Positions 1 to 6,206 of a DNA stretch of 6,398 bases are shown here, piece by piece. Below the pieces are notes generated by a model. The model saw only the letters and a list, made by a program, of their open reading frames with translations, had not been told where the DNA came from and did no database searches. The stretch covers positions 1 to 6,398 of the forward strand of contig CAAEIR010000385.1 in NCBI GenBank assembly GCA_900756035.1, read 5' to 3'. Each line of letters begins with the position of its first letter. The first letter of the stretch is position 1. Both the position numbers and the translations under genes were made by a program. Source of the DNA: an uncultured Anaerostipes sp. Its GTDB lineage: Bacteria > Bacillota > Clostridia > Lachnospirales > Lachnospiraceae.

Positions 1-1
1 C

Positions 2-82
2 AGCAGCAAATGGACACAGAGATGTCGAAACTGGGATATGATTCAAAATCAACTTGCCATTATGGAAGCAGTAGAAGCATAA
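2..82 (+). pseudogene. C-terminal tail of a probable IS256/Mutator-family transposase (enters from left edge)
   Basis: Reading from base 2, an open frame of 26 codons ends at TAA (80-82). It contains the stretch SSKWTQRCRNWDMIQNQLAI. From memory, a tryptophan-rich pattern of the kind 'W..(x)NW..(x)NQL.I' is typical of the last residues of IS256-family transposases, usually followed by a short 'F-x-x-R' tail. Here that tail is replaced by MEAVEA, so the end may be divergent or altered. The upstream part lies outside the window, so whether the transposase is intact cannot be judged. An IS256-like terminal repeat at 208-232 supports the assignment. The match is short and family-level only; a chance open frame remains possible. 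Confidence 0.4.
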
Positions 83-103
83 TGAGTAAAGATAAAGGTA
101 TAT

Positions 104-141
104 AAAAAATCAGTATAACCCTTGATGAATTGGGCATACTG
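104..141 (-). terminator. Rho-independent terminator facing the operon
   Basis: Read on the minus strand, CAGTAT and ATACTG (136-141 and 111-116) pair perfectly. An inner CCC/GGG pair (132-134 with 119-121) follows after a small internal loop, and the apical loop is 10 nt. The hairpin is followed by A and then six T (104-109). On the plus strand no T-run follows, so it acts on transcripts from the right, that is from the six-gene operon whose last stop codon is about 320 bases away. It lies inside the presumed IS end. Confidence 0.6.
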
Positions 142-154
142 ATAATACATAAAC

Positions 155-183
155 AGATGATGATTTGACATGATTCGTCATCT
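155..183. repeat. Inverted repeat (8-bp stem) of unknown role
   Basis: AGATGATG (155-162) pairs with CGTCATCT (176-183), with one G-T wobble and a 13-base loop. Neither strand has a T-run after it, so it is not an obvious terminator. It lies between the transposase-like tail and the putative IS end and may be part of the element's 3' untranslated region. Confidence 0.35.
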
Positions 184-207
184 ACTATCTAAACCTGTCG
201 ATTTTTA

Positions 208-232
208 CTTACACATAATTCTTCAAATTCCC
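208..232 (+). mobile_element. Candidate IS256-type right terminal inverted repeat
   Basis: The motif TTACACATAATTCTTCAA, ending in ATTCCC, resembles the outward end of IS256-family elements as I remember them: a TTACACA core followed by about 15-20 bases to the tip. It lies 125 bases after the stop codon of the transposase-like frame, in the expected orientation. The outer boundary would be near 232. The left end and the target duplication are outside the window, so this is a pattern-level call. Confidence 0.35.
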
Positions 233-462
233 ATAAAAATTTTCTTTCATTAGTGGGGCCGAGTTTTTTTTGCGTTCAAAACTATCCACAAGGGTACGGA
301 TCCTAAGCCATATGGATAGATATAAAGCGAAGGTTATTTATTCTCCCTTTTATACCATAACAAAAAGCTGTAATGCAATAGAGTGATCTCAATGATCAAA
401 CTAATGCGTGACAGCCTCTTTTTCTACTCCATTCCCTGTATTGAGTAAATTATGATTATGAA
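233..462. other. Intergenic stretch without a recognisable gene
   Basis: This 230-base region separates the presumed IS end from the stop codon of the deaminase gene. All frames hold only short open stretches with no recognisable protein motif and no ribosome binding site. One weak structure is visible: GCTGT (367-371) can pair with ACAGC (411-415). The pair is flanked by A5 on the left and CTC plus T5 on the right, and a small TGATC/GATCA hairpin lies inside the loop. It could be a poor bidirectional terminator, but the 39-base loop makes this doubtful. Confidence 0.5.
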
Positions 463-1191
463 TTAAAGTTTTAACTTCTGCGCTGCATCTTCATCAACAT
501 AAAGCACACTGCCTTCTACATTACGCAGTAAGCTTGCGGGAACAGCATTCGTGATTTCACCTTCAACGACCTGTTTTACGATATCTGCTTTACGTTGAGA
601 GTCCGCAATTAGAAGTACCTCATTTGCATTTGCGAAATGTTTCATTCCCAATGTAATTCCATGCCGAATATTCAACTGCTCTCCAAAGTATTTGACAGAT
701 ACACTTTGTGTAACTTCATCAAGTGGAACAATTGTACAATATTGATTTGGATTAACACCTGGCTCATTAAATCCGATATGACCGTTCATTCCAATACCTA
801 ATACCGCAATATCAATATTTCCATGGTCAAAAACAAACTGATCAATACGCTTACATTCTTTTTGTAAATCTGCTTTCCCATCAAAGAAGCAAACCTGTTT
901 TTCTACATCAATAGGCAGCTGATTGTACAAATAATCATATAATGTCTGGCGACAGCTTCCTTTTGTTTCATATCCAAGATTTTCCCATTCGTCTAATGAA
1001 ACGAATGCACATTCAGAAAGATTTAGTCTTCCTTCCTTAGCTGCTTCAACCAGATGACGGAAAATTCCTAGCGGAGTATCTCCTCCTGGCAATTCAATTA
1101 AACATGCTGGCTTTTTATTGACATATTCAATAATATGTTCAGCAACTGCTTTACTCATTTCTTCAAAGTCTTTTTTTACGATAACCTTCAT
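463..1191 (-). CDS. NagB/AgaI-type amino-sugar-6-phosphate deaminase (isomerase)
   Basis: A cytosolic enzyme of the NagB family, which converts a 2-amino-2-deoxyhexose 6-phosphate to the ketose 6-phosphate plus ammonia. Visible motifs are the phosphate loop LPGGDTPLG (34-42), LDEW (66-69) carrying the D67 that corresponds to the NagB proton-transfer Asp, and GIGMNGHIGFNEPG (132-145) with H138 and E143. The protein has 242 residues, the normal family length. LDEW in place of DEY, together with DEVTQ, RHGITLGMK and AVPASLL, resembles galactosamine-6-phosphate deaminase AgaI as I remember it more than classical glucosamine-6-phosphate deaminase. The ATG is preceded by AGGAG at 8 bases. That SD overlaps the stop of the EIIA gene, which lies 11 bases upstream, so the two are probably coupled. 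It is the last gene of the operon. The family is certain; the exact sugar is not. Confidence 0.93.
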   Translation of the reverse strand: MKVIVKKDFEEMSKAVAEHIIEYVNKKPACLIELPGGDTPLGIFRHLVEAAKEGRLNLSECAFVSLDEWENLGYETKGSCRQTLYDYLYNQLPIDVEKQVCFFDGKADLQKECKRIDQFVFDHGNIDIAVLGIGMNGHIGFNEPGVNPNQYCTIVPLDEVTQSVSVKYFGEQLNIRHGITLGMKHFANANEVLLIADSQRKADIVKQVVEGEITNAVPASLLRNVEGSVLYVDEDAAQKLKL

Positions 1192-1202
1192 TGTATATTC
1201 TC

Positions 1203-1697
1203 CTATTTTTTCTTAATACAGCACATCAACACAGTTTCTTTGCATGTTCCGTTTTTGTTATATTCTACTTTTTTTTCAATATCAAAACCTGCGGAATTGG
1301 TAATAATTACAGGTGTAATCAAATCAATATTCTGTTCGACTAGCGATTCTTTATTCACACGTAAGACTTTTTCACCAGCTTCGATATGTTCCCCCTGTTG
1401 TTTCAGTTGATGGAAAACTCCACCTTTTAAACTCACTGTTTCCAATCCTACATGCACAAGAACTTCTATCCCTTCTTCTGTACGTATCCCAAAAGCATGA
1501 CAACTTGGTTGTATTACCACAGAAATTTCTCCGGATACCGGAGCATACACATCTCCATCAGTATATTGGATTGCAATACCATCACCCATCATTTTTTCTG
1601 AAAATACTGGATCACTGACTTCTTCAATTCTTTTTAATATACCATTTACTGGTGCAATAATTGAAATCTCTTTTTTCTTCTGTAAGAACGAAAACAT
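1203..1697 (-). CDS. PTS glucose-type EIIA component (Crr-like)
   Basis: A soluble phosphocarrier that takes phosphate from HPr and passes it to an EIIB domain. The 164 residues are close to the 169 of E. coli Crr, so it is a free-standing domain. Family landmarks are SIIAPVNG (12-19), YAPVSGEI (51-58), H67 in SCHAFGI (the auxiliary active-site His) and the phosphorylated H82 in EVLVHVGLETVSLKGG. GGAGG stands 7 bases before the ATG. It lies 47 bases after the isomerase gene, with no hairpin between. The obvious partner is the EIICB permease of this operon, which lacks an EIIA domain. It might also serve other PTS permeases, and in Firmicutes EIIA/EIIB phosphorylation also controls PRD antiterminators such as the one at 5186-6049. 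Confidence 0.95.
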   Translation of the reverse strand: MFSFLQKKKEISIIAPVNGILKRIEEVSDPVFSEKMMGDGIAIQYTDGDVYAPVSGEISVVIQPSCHAFGIRTEEGIEVLVHVGLETVSLKGGVFHQLKQQGEHIEAGEKVLRVNKESLVEQNIDLITPVIITNSAGFDIEKKVEYNKNGTCKETVLMCCIKKK

Positions 1698-1704
1698 ACA
1701 TTTA

Positions 1705-1718
1705 CCTCCAATATTAAT
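1705..1718 (-). promoter_or_regulatory. Ribosome binding site leader of the EIIA gene, duplicated before the EIICB gene
   Basis: The minus-strand 14-mer ATTAATATTGGAGG ends 7 bases before the EIIA start codon. Exactly the same 14 bases, at the same 7-base distance, precede the EIICB start at 5168-5181. GGAGG is the Shine-Dalgarno core; the shared AT-rich arm upstream is not required for that role. Confidence 0.6.
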
Positions 1719-1744
1719 TCAAGAAATGGCGTTTGTTTATCTTT

Positions 1745-2524
1745 TTATTCTGCACTGATTTTTTCTTTCAAATTTTGAAGATAAACAAGAGAAGATTTCA
1801 TATCTTCATAGATATTTTCTCTTGAAGAATCTTGTTCTACAGCATAAGAGCGTACACCATTTGCTTCACCCCAACGGATGACAGCCTCAAAATCAACTTT
1901 TCCTTTACCACATGGTTCCAAGTTGTTTTCCATATCCATTAAATCGATATCAGTATTAATATCTTTCATATGAATTGTAAGAATTTTACCAGGATATTGT
2001 TTCATGTAACTTACAGGATCTACTTGTGCAACAGATAGCCAATAAGTATCTGGTTCTGGATGAATTGTAATTCCTTCTGCTTCCGCGCAGATATAATCCA
2101 TTACTTTCTTCCCATCTACAAGTGTATTGAAATCATATTCTGGTGAGTGGAATCCTACCTCAAAACCAGCTTTTTCCAATTTTTTTACTGCTTCAACTAA
2201 TGCATAGCGAGTAAATTTATATCCATATTCTACTTGGAATTCATCTTCGATGTATTTCAAGTATACTTCTTTACAATTAAACATTTCCCCTTCTTTAATG
2301 ATGCCATCTACATCGAAAATAAAACGGTCATGTTTAATATGCATGCTATCTACGCGAAGACCTGCTTGTGTAATAGCATCTTTAATGATGGCTGGATCCA
2401 CTCCACGCATACCATCCAACTGGATAGCATCAAATCCCATTTCTCTTACTTTTTTTAAGCAAGTATATGGATCTTTTTCAATATCTTTGCGCAGACCGTA
2501 CATTTGACATACGATATTACTCAT
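1745..2524 (-). CDS. Sugar phosphate isomerase/epimerase family TIM-barrel protein (AP-endonuclease 2 fold)
   Basis: A 259-residue cytosolic protein of the xylose-isomerase-like TIM-barrel superfamily, whose members use a divalent metal to isomerise, epimerise or cleave sugars. Candidate metal or active-site residues are H126/E129 in GFHSPEY, D159 in the signature EPDTYW (157-162) followed by VDPV, H185 in TIHMKD, and E230 in YAVEQD. The DTYW/HxKD combination is typical of the subgroup often encoded next to sugar oxidoreductases, including YcjR-like and 3-keto-glycoside enzymes. I chose the ATG at 2522-2524 because GGAGG lies 9 bases before it; an in-frame TTG three codons upstream abuts the SD and cannot work. 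The start overlaps the reductase stop in ATGAGTAA, indicating translational coupling, so the two enzymes probably act in sequence. The reaction is unassigned. Confidence 0.92.
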   Translation of the reverse strand: MSNIVCQMYGLRKDIEKDPYTCLKKVREMGFDAIQLDGMRGVDPAIIKDAITQAGLRVDSMHIKHDRFIFDVDGIIKEGEMFNCKEVYLKYIEDEFQVEYGYKFTRYALVEAVKKLEKAGFEVGFHSPEYDFNTLVDGKKVMDYICAEAEGITIHPEPDTYWLSVAQVDPVSYMKQYPGKILTIHMKDINTDIDLMDMENNLEPCGKGKVDFEAVIRWGEANGVRSYAVEQDSSRENIYEDMKSSLVYLQNLKEKISAE

Positions 2525-3482
2525 AGTGGTCAACCTCCAAGTTTAAGTATTTAACTTCTGTAGGAGTTAATTCAATTTCACTACCTTCAATAGAGTTTTC
2601 TAATTCGCTAATACGTTCTGGTCCAATAACTGCCGCAATGTTAAATGGCTGGTTCAACACCCAAGCAAGGGCAATCTGAATAGGAGTTTTTTCTTTTTTC
2701 TCTGCCAATTCGATACAACGGTCATAACGAGTCCAGTTTTCATCGTTGTAGAAGCAATCACGGATTTCTTCATCATCACAATGATCTTTTGTGAAACGTC
2801 CTGAGAAGAAACCACCAGCCTGTGAAGACCAAGAAAGAAGAGCGATATCATTTTCTTCATGCCATTTTACCATTTCATCACTTGCAGATACACATCCTGG
2901 CCAACGTGGATGCATAGGTTTTGCCAATGACAAGTTAGGTGAGTTGAATGTTAATGGATGAAGACCATGTTCTTTTGCATATTCATTAGCTTCAATAATA
3001 CGAGGTAATTCCCAGTTAGAAACACCTGCTGCATAGATATTACCGATTTCAATCTGATGATGTAATTCTTCCATGATTTCACCAACAGGTACAGTTTCAT
3101 CATCTCTATGCAATGCGAACATTTCTACATGATCTACATTCATAGTTGCAAGAGAATGTTCAATATCTTCACGAATGCATGCTGCACTTACACGCTTTAC
3201 ATCTCTTGCTTCACGTTTTGGATGACATCCTTTTGTGAAAATAACAAGTTCATCTCTACGTCCAGTTTCTTTAATCCACTGTCCAATAGCAGGTTCTGCA
3301 TAACGATAATGTTCTGCAGTATCAATTGCATTTCCTCCTTTAGAAAGGAATGTATTATACATTTCATGTACTTGTTCCATATTATCTACTCTTAAGAAAT
3401 CTGCTGAACCTAAGAACAAATTGCTTGGTTCAATAATAATTTCTTTTCCGTCTTTCCATCCTTTAACTTTAATTTTTTTCAT
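2517..3482 (-). CDS. Aldo/keto reductase
   Basis: An NAD(P)H-dependent oxidoreductase of the AKR superfamily, 321 residues, close to the usual length. The complete catalytic tetrad is visible: D54 and Y59 in NAIDTAEHY, K84 in IFTKG and H125 in FALHRDD. The C-terminal VIGPERISELENSIE (275-289) is the cofactor-phosphate loop region. LHRDD followed by VPVGEIMEEL, and later GVSNWELPRI, place it in the LHRDD subgroup of uncharacterised sugar-cluster reductases. The start is the ATG at 3480-3482, preceded by AAGGA with 7 bases between. An in-frame TTG at 3510-3512 would overlap the permease gene and lacks a site. It starts 22 bases after the permease stop and overlaps the isomerase start by 8 bases. 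In this operon it probably reduces or oxidises a hydroxyl or keto group of the imported sugar phosphate; the direction is unknown. Confidence 0.94.
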   Translation of the reverse strand: MKKIKVKGWKDGKEIIIEPSNLFLGSADFLRVDNMEQVHEMYNTFLSKGGNAIDTAEHYRYAEPAIGQWIKETGRRDELVIFTKGCHPKREARDVKRVSAACIREDIEHSLATMNVDHVEMFALHRDDETVPVGEIMEELHHQIEIGNIYAAGVSNWELPRIIEANEYAKEHGLHPLTFNSPNLSLAKPMHPRWPGCVSASDEMVKWHEENDIALLSWSSQAGGFFSGRFTKDHCDDEEIRDCFYNDENWTRYDRCIELAEKKEKTPIQIALAWVLNQPFNIAAVIGPERISELENSIEGSEIELTPTEVKYLNLEVDHYE

Positions 3483-3504
3483 AAACTTATCCTTCTTTCT
3501 TAAC

Positions 3505-5160
3505 CTAATCAATACCTAATACTTCACGTACATCTACTGCAACAGCTGCAACAGCTGGACCATAAACAATCTGTACAGCATCTCCCATATGGATAACACC
3601 CATAGCTTCCAACTGTTTTTTAAATACATCATCTGATTTCATTTTTGTAGGATCTGCAAGAACGATTCTCAATCTTGAAATACAATTATCTACATCAAGA
3701 ATATTTTCTTTACCACCAAGTGCTTCTACAATTCCTCTTGCTAGCTGTAATCCTTTATTTTCTGTTTCTACAACTTGTTTTGTATTCCCTGCTTTATCGC
3801 CTTCTACTTTCTTATTGTAATCATCTTTTGTATATAAACGAATTTCATCTTCTTCTACATCTTCTTCACGACCTGGTGTCATAACATTGAATTTCGTGAT
3901 AAAGAATTTGAACAAGAAGTATGCGACAACAAAGAAAATAGGGAATAACCATAAATATGGCATAATGTTAATTTTATCAGGACGTAAAAAGAATGGAATC
4001 CAGTCTTTGATATTTCCTTGATAAATTGAAACTTGGAAAATTTCACACAATACTTCACCAAATGCAGCAAGTGGTGCATAAACTAGGAAGTATAACCAAG
4101 GTGCTACAAATAAGAATGTGAATAGAATAGGTTCTGTAATACCGAAGCAAGTAGTTGAGATGATTGCTGGAATCATTAAACCAAGAACTTTCTTTCTGTT
4201 TTCAGGTCTTGCACAATGATACATTGCTAATGCGGCCCCTGGATAGATTGCAAAGTTGACAATACCAAGTCCACCCATGAATGCACGAACTAGAATTTTA
4301 CCACCTTCTGGTGAAGCTAACTGAGCTAACTGAATTGCACTGTTACCAACAACACGAACACCGTCTACTACAGCAACACCACCAAGTTCTGTCCAGTACA
4401 TTGGTGTTTCAAGCATAGGATGCATACCGAATGGAACAAGACATTCATCAGCAAAACGATAAATGAAAGTACCGAACAGTCCAGAACTATGAACTAGGGA
4501 AGCAAGTTCAGTAAGACCATTTCCAATAAATGGATATGCAAAATAGAAGAAGATACCTAATGCTCCACCAAGTAGCAAACAAACGATTGGAACAGTTCTT
4601 GTACCAGAGAAGAATGCAAGTGCTGTAGGCATTTTTGTCTTATAAAATTTCATTGTAACCCATGCCACAAGACATCCAACGATGATTCCACCAAGTACCC
4701 CCATACTATATGTGAAATATCCTAGGTGCTGTGTATAAAGAGCAGCTGTTTTACTTGCTTCCAAAGCGCTCATTCCGCCTGCTGTTAATGCTTCCACAGA
4801 AGTGGTATCAGCACTCAATCCCTGTGCTCCTAATAAAATATTGATTGTGTTATGCATAGCAAGATAACAAATCAATGCTGAGAAAGCTGCCCATCCTTTT
4901 TCTTTACGAGATAAAGAGAAGGCTACACCTACCGCATATAGAGGGCCAAGATTTCCAATAATGACATCCCCTAACCCTTTAATTACTGAGAAAAAGCTAA
5001 AAATAAACGATGTTGAATACCATTCCCAATCAACACCCAAAGATGTCATAGTTAATTCTGTTGTTAATGCACCACCAAGACCAATTAAAAGCCCTGATAA
5101 AGCAATAAGACTAATTGGTACGAGCATCGCTTTACCGAATTGTTGAAATTTCTCTTTCAT
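3505..5160 (-). CDS. PTS EIICB permease, glucose/maltose/GlcNAc superfamily
   Basis: A membrane permease that imports a sugar while phosphorylating it. Residues 1 to about 425 form the EIIC domain with many hydrophobic segments. Landmarks are FSGTRTVPI (184-192), LVPFGMH with H247, LAMYHCARPEN (311-321) and the substrate-site GITEP with E343. A charged linker (about 429-466) leads to the EIIB domain (about 467-551), with phosphorylated C493 in DNCISRLRI and GVIHMGDAVQIVYGP behind it. There is no EIIA domain, which the separate gene at 1203-1697 supplies. The 551 residues fit a C-B fusion. LAMYHCARPEN and the C-B order resemble E. coli MalX as I recall it, but substrate cannot be read from sequence. 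GGAGG lies 7 bases before the ATG. The antiterminator gene ends 25 bases upstream, so the cognate regulator and permease are paired. Confidence 0.95.
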   Translation of the reverse strand: MKEKFQQFGKAMLVPISLIALSGLLIGLGGALTTELTMTSLGVDWEWYSTSFIFSFFSVIKGLGDVIIGNLGPLYAVGVAFSLSRKEKGWAAFSALICYLAMHNTINILLGAQGLSADTTSVEALTAGGMSALEASKTAALYTQHLGYFTYSMGVLGGIIVGCLVAWVTMKFYKTKMPTALAFFSGTRTVPIVCLLLGGALGIFFYFAYPFIGNGLTELASLVHSSGLFGTFIYRFADECLVPFGMHPMLETPMYWTELGGVAVVDGVRVVGNSAIQLAQLASPEGGKILVRAFMGGLGIVNFAIYPGAALAMYHCARPENRKKVLGLMIPAIISTTCFGITEPILFTFLFVAPWLYFLVYAPLAAFGEVLCEIFQVSIYQGNIKDWIPFFLRPDKINIMPYLWLFPIFFVVAYFLFKFFITKFNVMTPGREEDVEEDEIRLYTKDDYNKKVEGDKAGNTKQVVETENKGLQLARGIVEALGGKENILDVDNCISRLRIVLADPTKMKSDDVFKKQLEAMGVIHMGDAVQIVYGPAVAAVAVDVREVLGID

Positions 5161-5167
5161 GTGTTTT

Positions 5168-5181
5168 CCTCCAATATTAAT
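5168..5181 (-). promoter_or_regulatory. Ribosome binding site leader of the EIICB gene, identical to that of the EIIA gene
   Basis: This is the second copy of the minus-strand 14-mer ATTAATATTGGAGG. It fills most of the 25-base gap between the antiterminator stop and the permease ATG and supplies the Shine-Dalgarno core. The other copy is at 1705-1718. Confidence 0.6.
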
Positions 5182-5185
5182 ATAA

Positions 5186-6049
5186 TTAACATTGGTCTTT
5201 TTTGTTTCTTAGGTTGTAGATATGTATAGTCAAATAACCAATTTCATTTTCATCTAAGTTAATTCGATAAGTTTTATTCAAGTGATCATTTATTTTTTTT
5301 GCGACAGCAAATTCCTCTTTACATGTTTCTTTAATACTATCCAACAATACATTTTCTAAATGGATTTCATTGTGAAACCGATGAATTGCATATTCCAAAT
5401 GTTTTGTAAATCTGGAATAGTAAATAGACTGTCTATCCAACTTGTTACCAAATGCCTTCTCAATAATTGTTGAACAAGTGTACATAATTTCATTGGTACG
5501 TAAGACTTTAGATACTTTCTCATTGGAAATAGCTGCATGAATATGAAGGACTATAAAACCTAGTTCGGCTTCATCGAAATGGACAATGTCCTTCATCTGC
5601 TCATTGATATACACTAGAGCTTTTTGAGAAAATGCATATTCTTTTGGATAAATGAATTGAAGTTCATGTAAGAAAGGATAATTCATTTGATAATTTTGTT
5701 TTTGACGTTCAATTGCAAAATTTAGATGGTCTAATAATGTAAGGTGTAGATTTCCATTGATTTGATGTTGAAAAAAATGATTTGCCTCTTGTACAACATC
5801 TTGTACAACATTTACAAGTTTTTCGTTTTCTACACGTTCGATTAACTCGTTGTAGAGTTTTGATTCTTTCGGTTCCAATGCTAGTAAAGCACTCTCTACA
5901 TTTTTGTCGTAATTGAATAATTCGCCTTTTTTTCGCCTAAACCCGATGCCTTTCCCAAAGAACACATAGGTTTCTTGAGAATTGATAACTTTACAAAGTA
6001 ACGTATTATGATTTAGGACATTAATAATTTCAAACTTTCCTTTTACCAT
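5186..6049 (-). CDS. licT: BglG/LicT-family transcriptional antiterminator with two PRDs
   Basis: An RNA-binding antiterminator of 287 residues (B. subtilis LicT is about 277). Residues 1 to about 58 form the co-antiterminator RNA-binding domain, with the landmark FFGKGIGFRRKKGE (30-43). PRD1 spans about 65-175 with H108 in LLDHLNFAIER and H169 in GFIVLHIH. PRD2 spans about 176-285 with H217 in SRFTKHLEYAIHR and H276 in GYLTIHIYNL. All four regulatory histidines are present. In the family, EIIB-dependent phosphorylation of PRD1 inactivates the protein, and HPr-dependent phosphorylation of PRD2 activates it. The ATG is preceded by AAAGG at about 10 bases, and an in-frame TGA close upstream rules out a longer start. 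It is the first gene of the operon, directly behind a RAT-like hairpin and terminator, so it should control its own operon. The symbol is by family similarity only. Confidence 0.94.
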   Translation of the reverse strand: MVKGKFEIINVLNHNTLLCKVINSQETYVFFGKGIGFRRKKGELFNYDKNVESALLALEPKESKLYNELIERVENEKLVNVVQDVVQEANHFFQHQINGNLHLTLLDHLNFAIERQKQNYQMNYPFLHELQFIYPKEYAFSQKALVYINEQMKDIVHFDEAELGFIVLHIHAAISNEKVSKVLRTNEIMYTCSTIIEKAFGNKLDRQSIYYSRFTKHLEYAIHRFHNEIHLENVLLDSIKETCKEEFAVAKKINDHLNKTYRINLDENEIGYLTIHIYNLRNKKDQC

Positions 6050-6085
6050 ATGGACTCAACCTTTCTATGAGCGTATGAATAATAC

Positions 6086-6127
6086 TTACCACTTATTTTG
6101 TTGGACTATTTGATTTCTATTCCACAT
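6086..6127 (-). CDS. Possible 13-residue leader peptide
   Basis: Immediately after the leader terminator, AGGAGGTGA (a full match to the 16S anti-SD) is followed at once by ATG and a frame reading MWNRNQIVQQNKW, then TAA. The distance from AGGAGG to ATG is only 3 bases, shorter than usual, so translation is uncertain. It would be made only from transcripts that pass the terminator. No similarity is recognised. The strong SD could instead be a standby or mRNA-protecting site. Confidence 0.2.
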   Translation of the reverse strand: MWNRNQIVQQNKW

Positions 6128-6143
6128 TCACCTCCTAAAAAAC

Positions 6144-6168
6144 AAAAAAAGCCCAATTTCCATTGAGC
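6144..6168 (-). terminator. Leader terminator controlled by antitermination
   Basis: On the minus strand GCTCAAT pairs with ATTGGGC (7 bp with one G-T) around a GGAA loop, spanning 6151-6168, and is followed by seven T (6144-6150). It lies about 30-50 bases after the predicted transcription start and before the antiterminator gene, where it would abort transcription of the whole operon by default. Its 5' arm begins 2 bases after the RAT-like hairpin. Confidence 0.8.
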
Positions 6169-6170
6169 TA

Positions 6171-6193
6171 AGGCCTGATCGTATCAGTAACCT
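6171..6193 (-). promoter_or_regulatory. Ribonucleic antiterminator (RAT)-like hairpin
   Basis: Read on the minus strand: AGG, then TTA, CTGAT, loop ACG, ATCAG, G, CCT. AGG pairs with CCT and CTGAT with ATCAG, leaving an asymmetric TTA/G internal loop. The same TTACTG...CAGG core and internal loop occur in RATs bound by LicT and SacY as I remember them. The lower stem is only 3 bp, shorter than in the classical sites. The position between promoter and terminator, upstream of a LicT-type gene, makes this the expected binding target. Confidence 0.75.
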
Positions 6194-6206
6194 GTCTACA
6201 TATGGA

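Noticed and set aside
213..299. Minus-strand open stretches with plausible composition, for example one reading KKLGPTNERKFLWEFEELC
   Set aside because: Short, without a start codon and ribosome site, crossing the presumed IS tip, and matching no family I recognise. AT-rich sequence easily gives such frames.
262..387. Plus-strand open stretch near 262-387 with a plausible peptide
   Set aside because: No ribosome site, only about 40 codons and no recognised motif; insufficient to call a gene or a remnant.
362..422. Bidirectional terminator GCTGT...ACAGC flanked by A5 and T5
   Set aside because: The stem is only 5 bp around a 39-base loop and the T-run on the plus side is offset by CTC. It is mentioned in the intergenic entry but not called as a terminator.
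2525..2533. Isomerase start at an in-frame TTG (2531-2533)
   Set aside because: GGAGG directly abuts this codon, leaving no spacing; the ATG at 2522-2524 is 9 bases from it.
3483..3512. Longer reductase starting at an in-frame TTG (3510-3512)
   Set aside because: It would overlap the permease stop, has no ribosome site in front, and adds a basic tail not expected in AKRs. The ATG at 3480-3482 has AAGGA at a good distance.
3675..3884. Plus-strand open frames opposite the permease, reductase, isomerase and EIIA genes
   Set aside because: They are antisense shadows of well-supported genes, lacking ribosome sites and family motifs.
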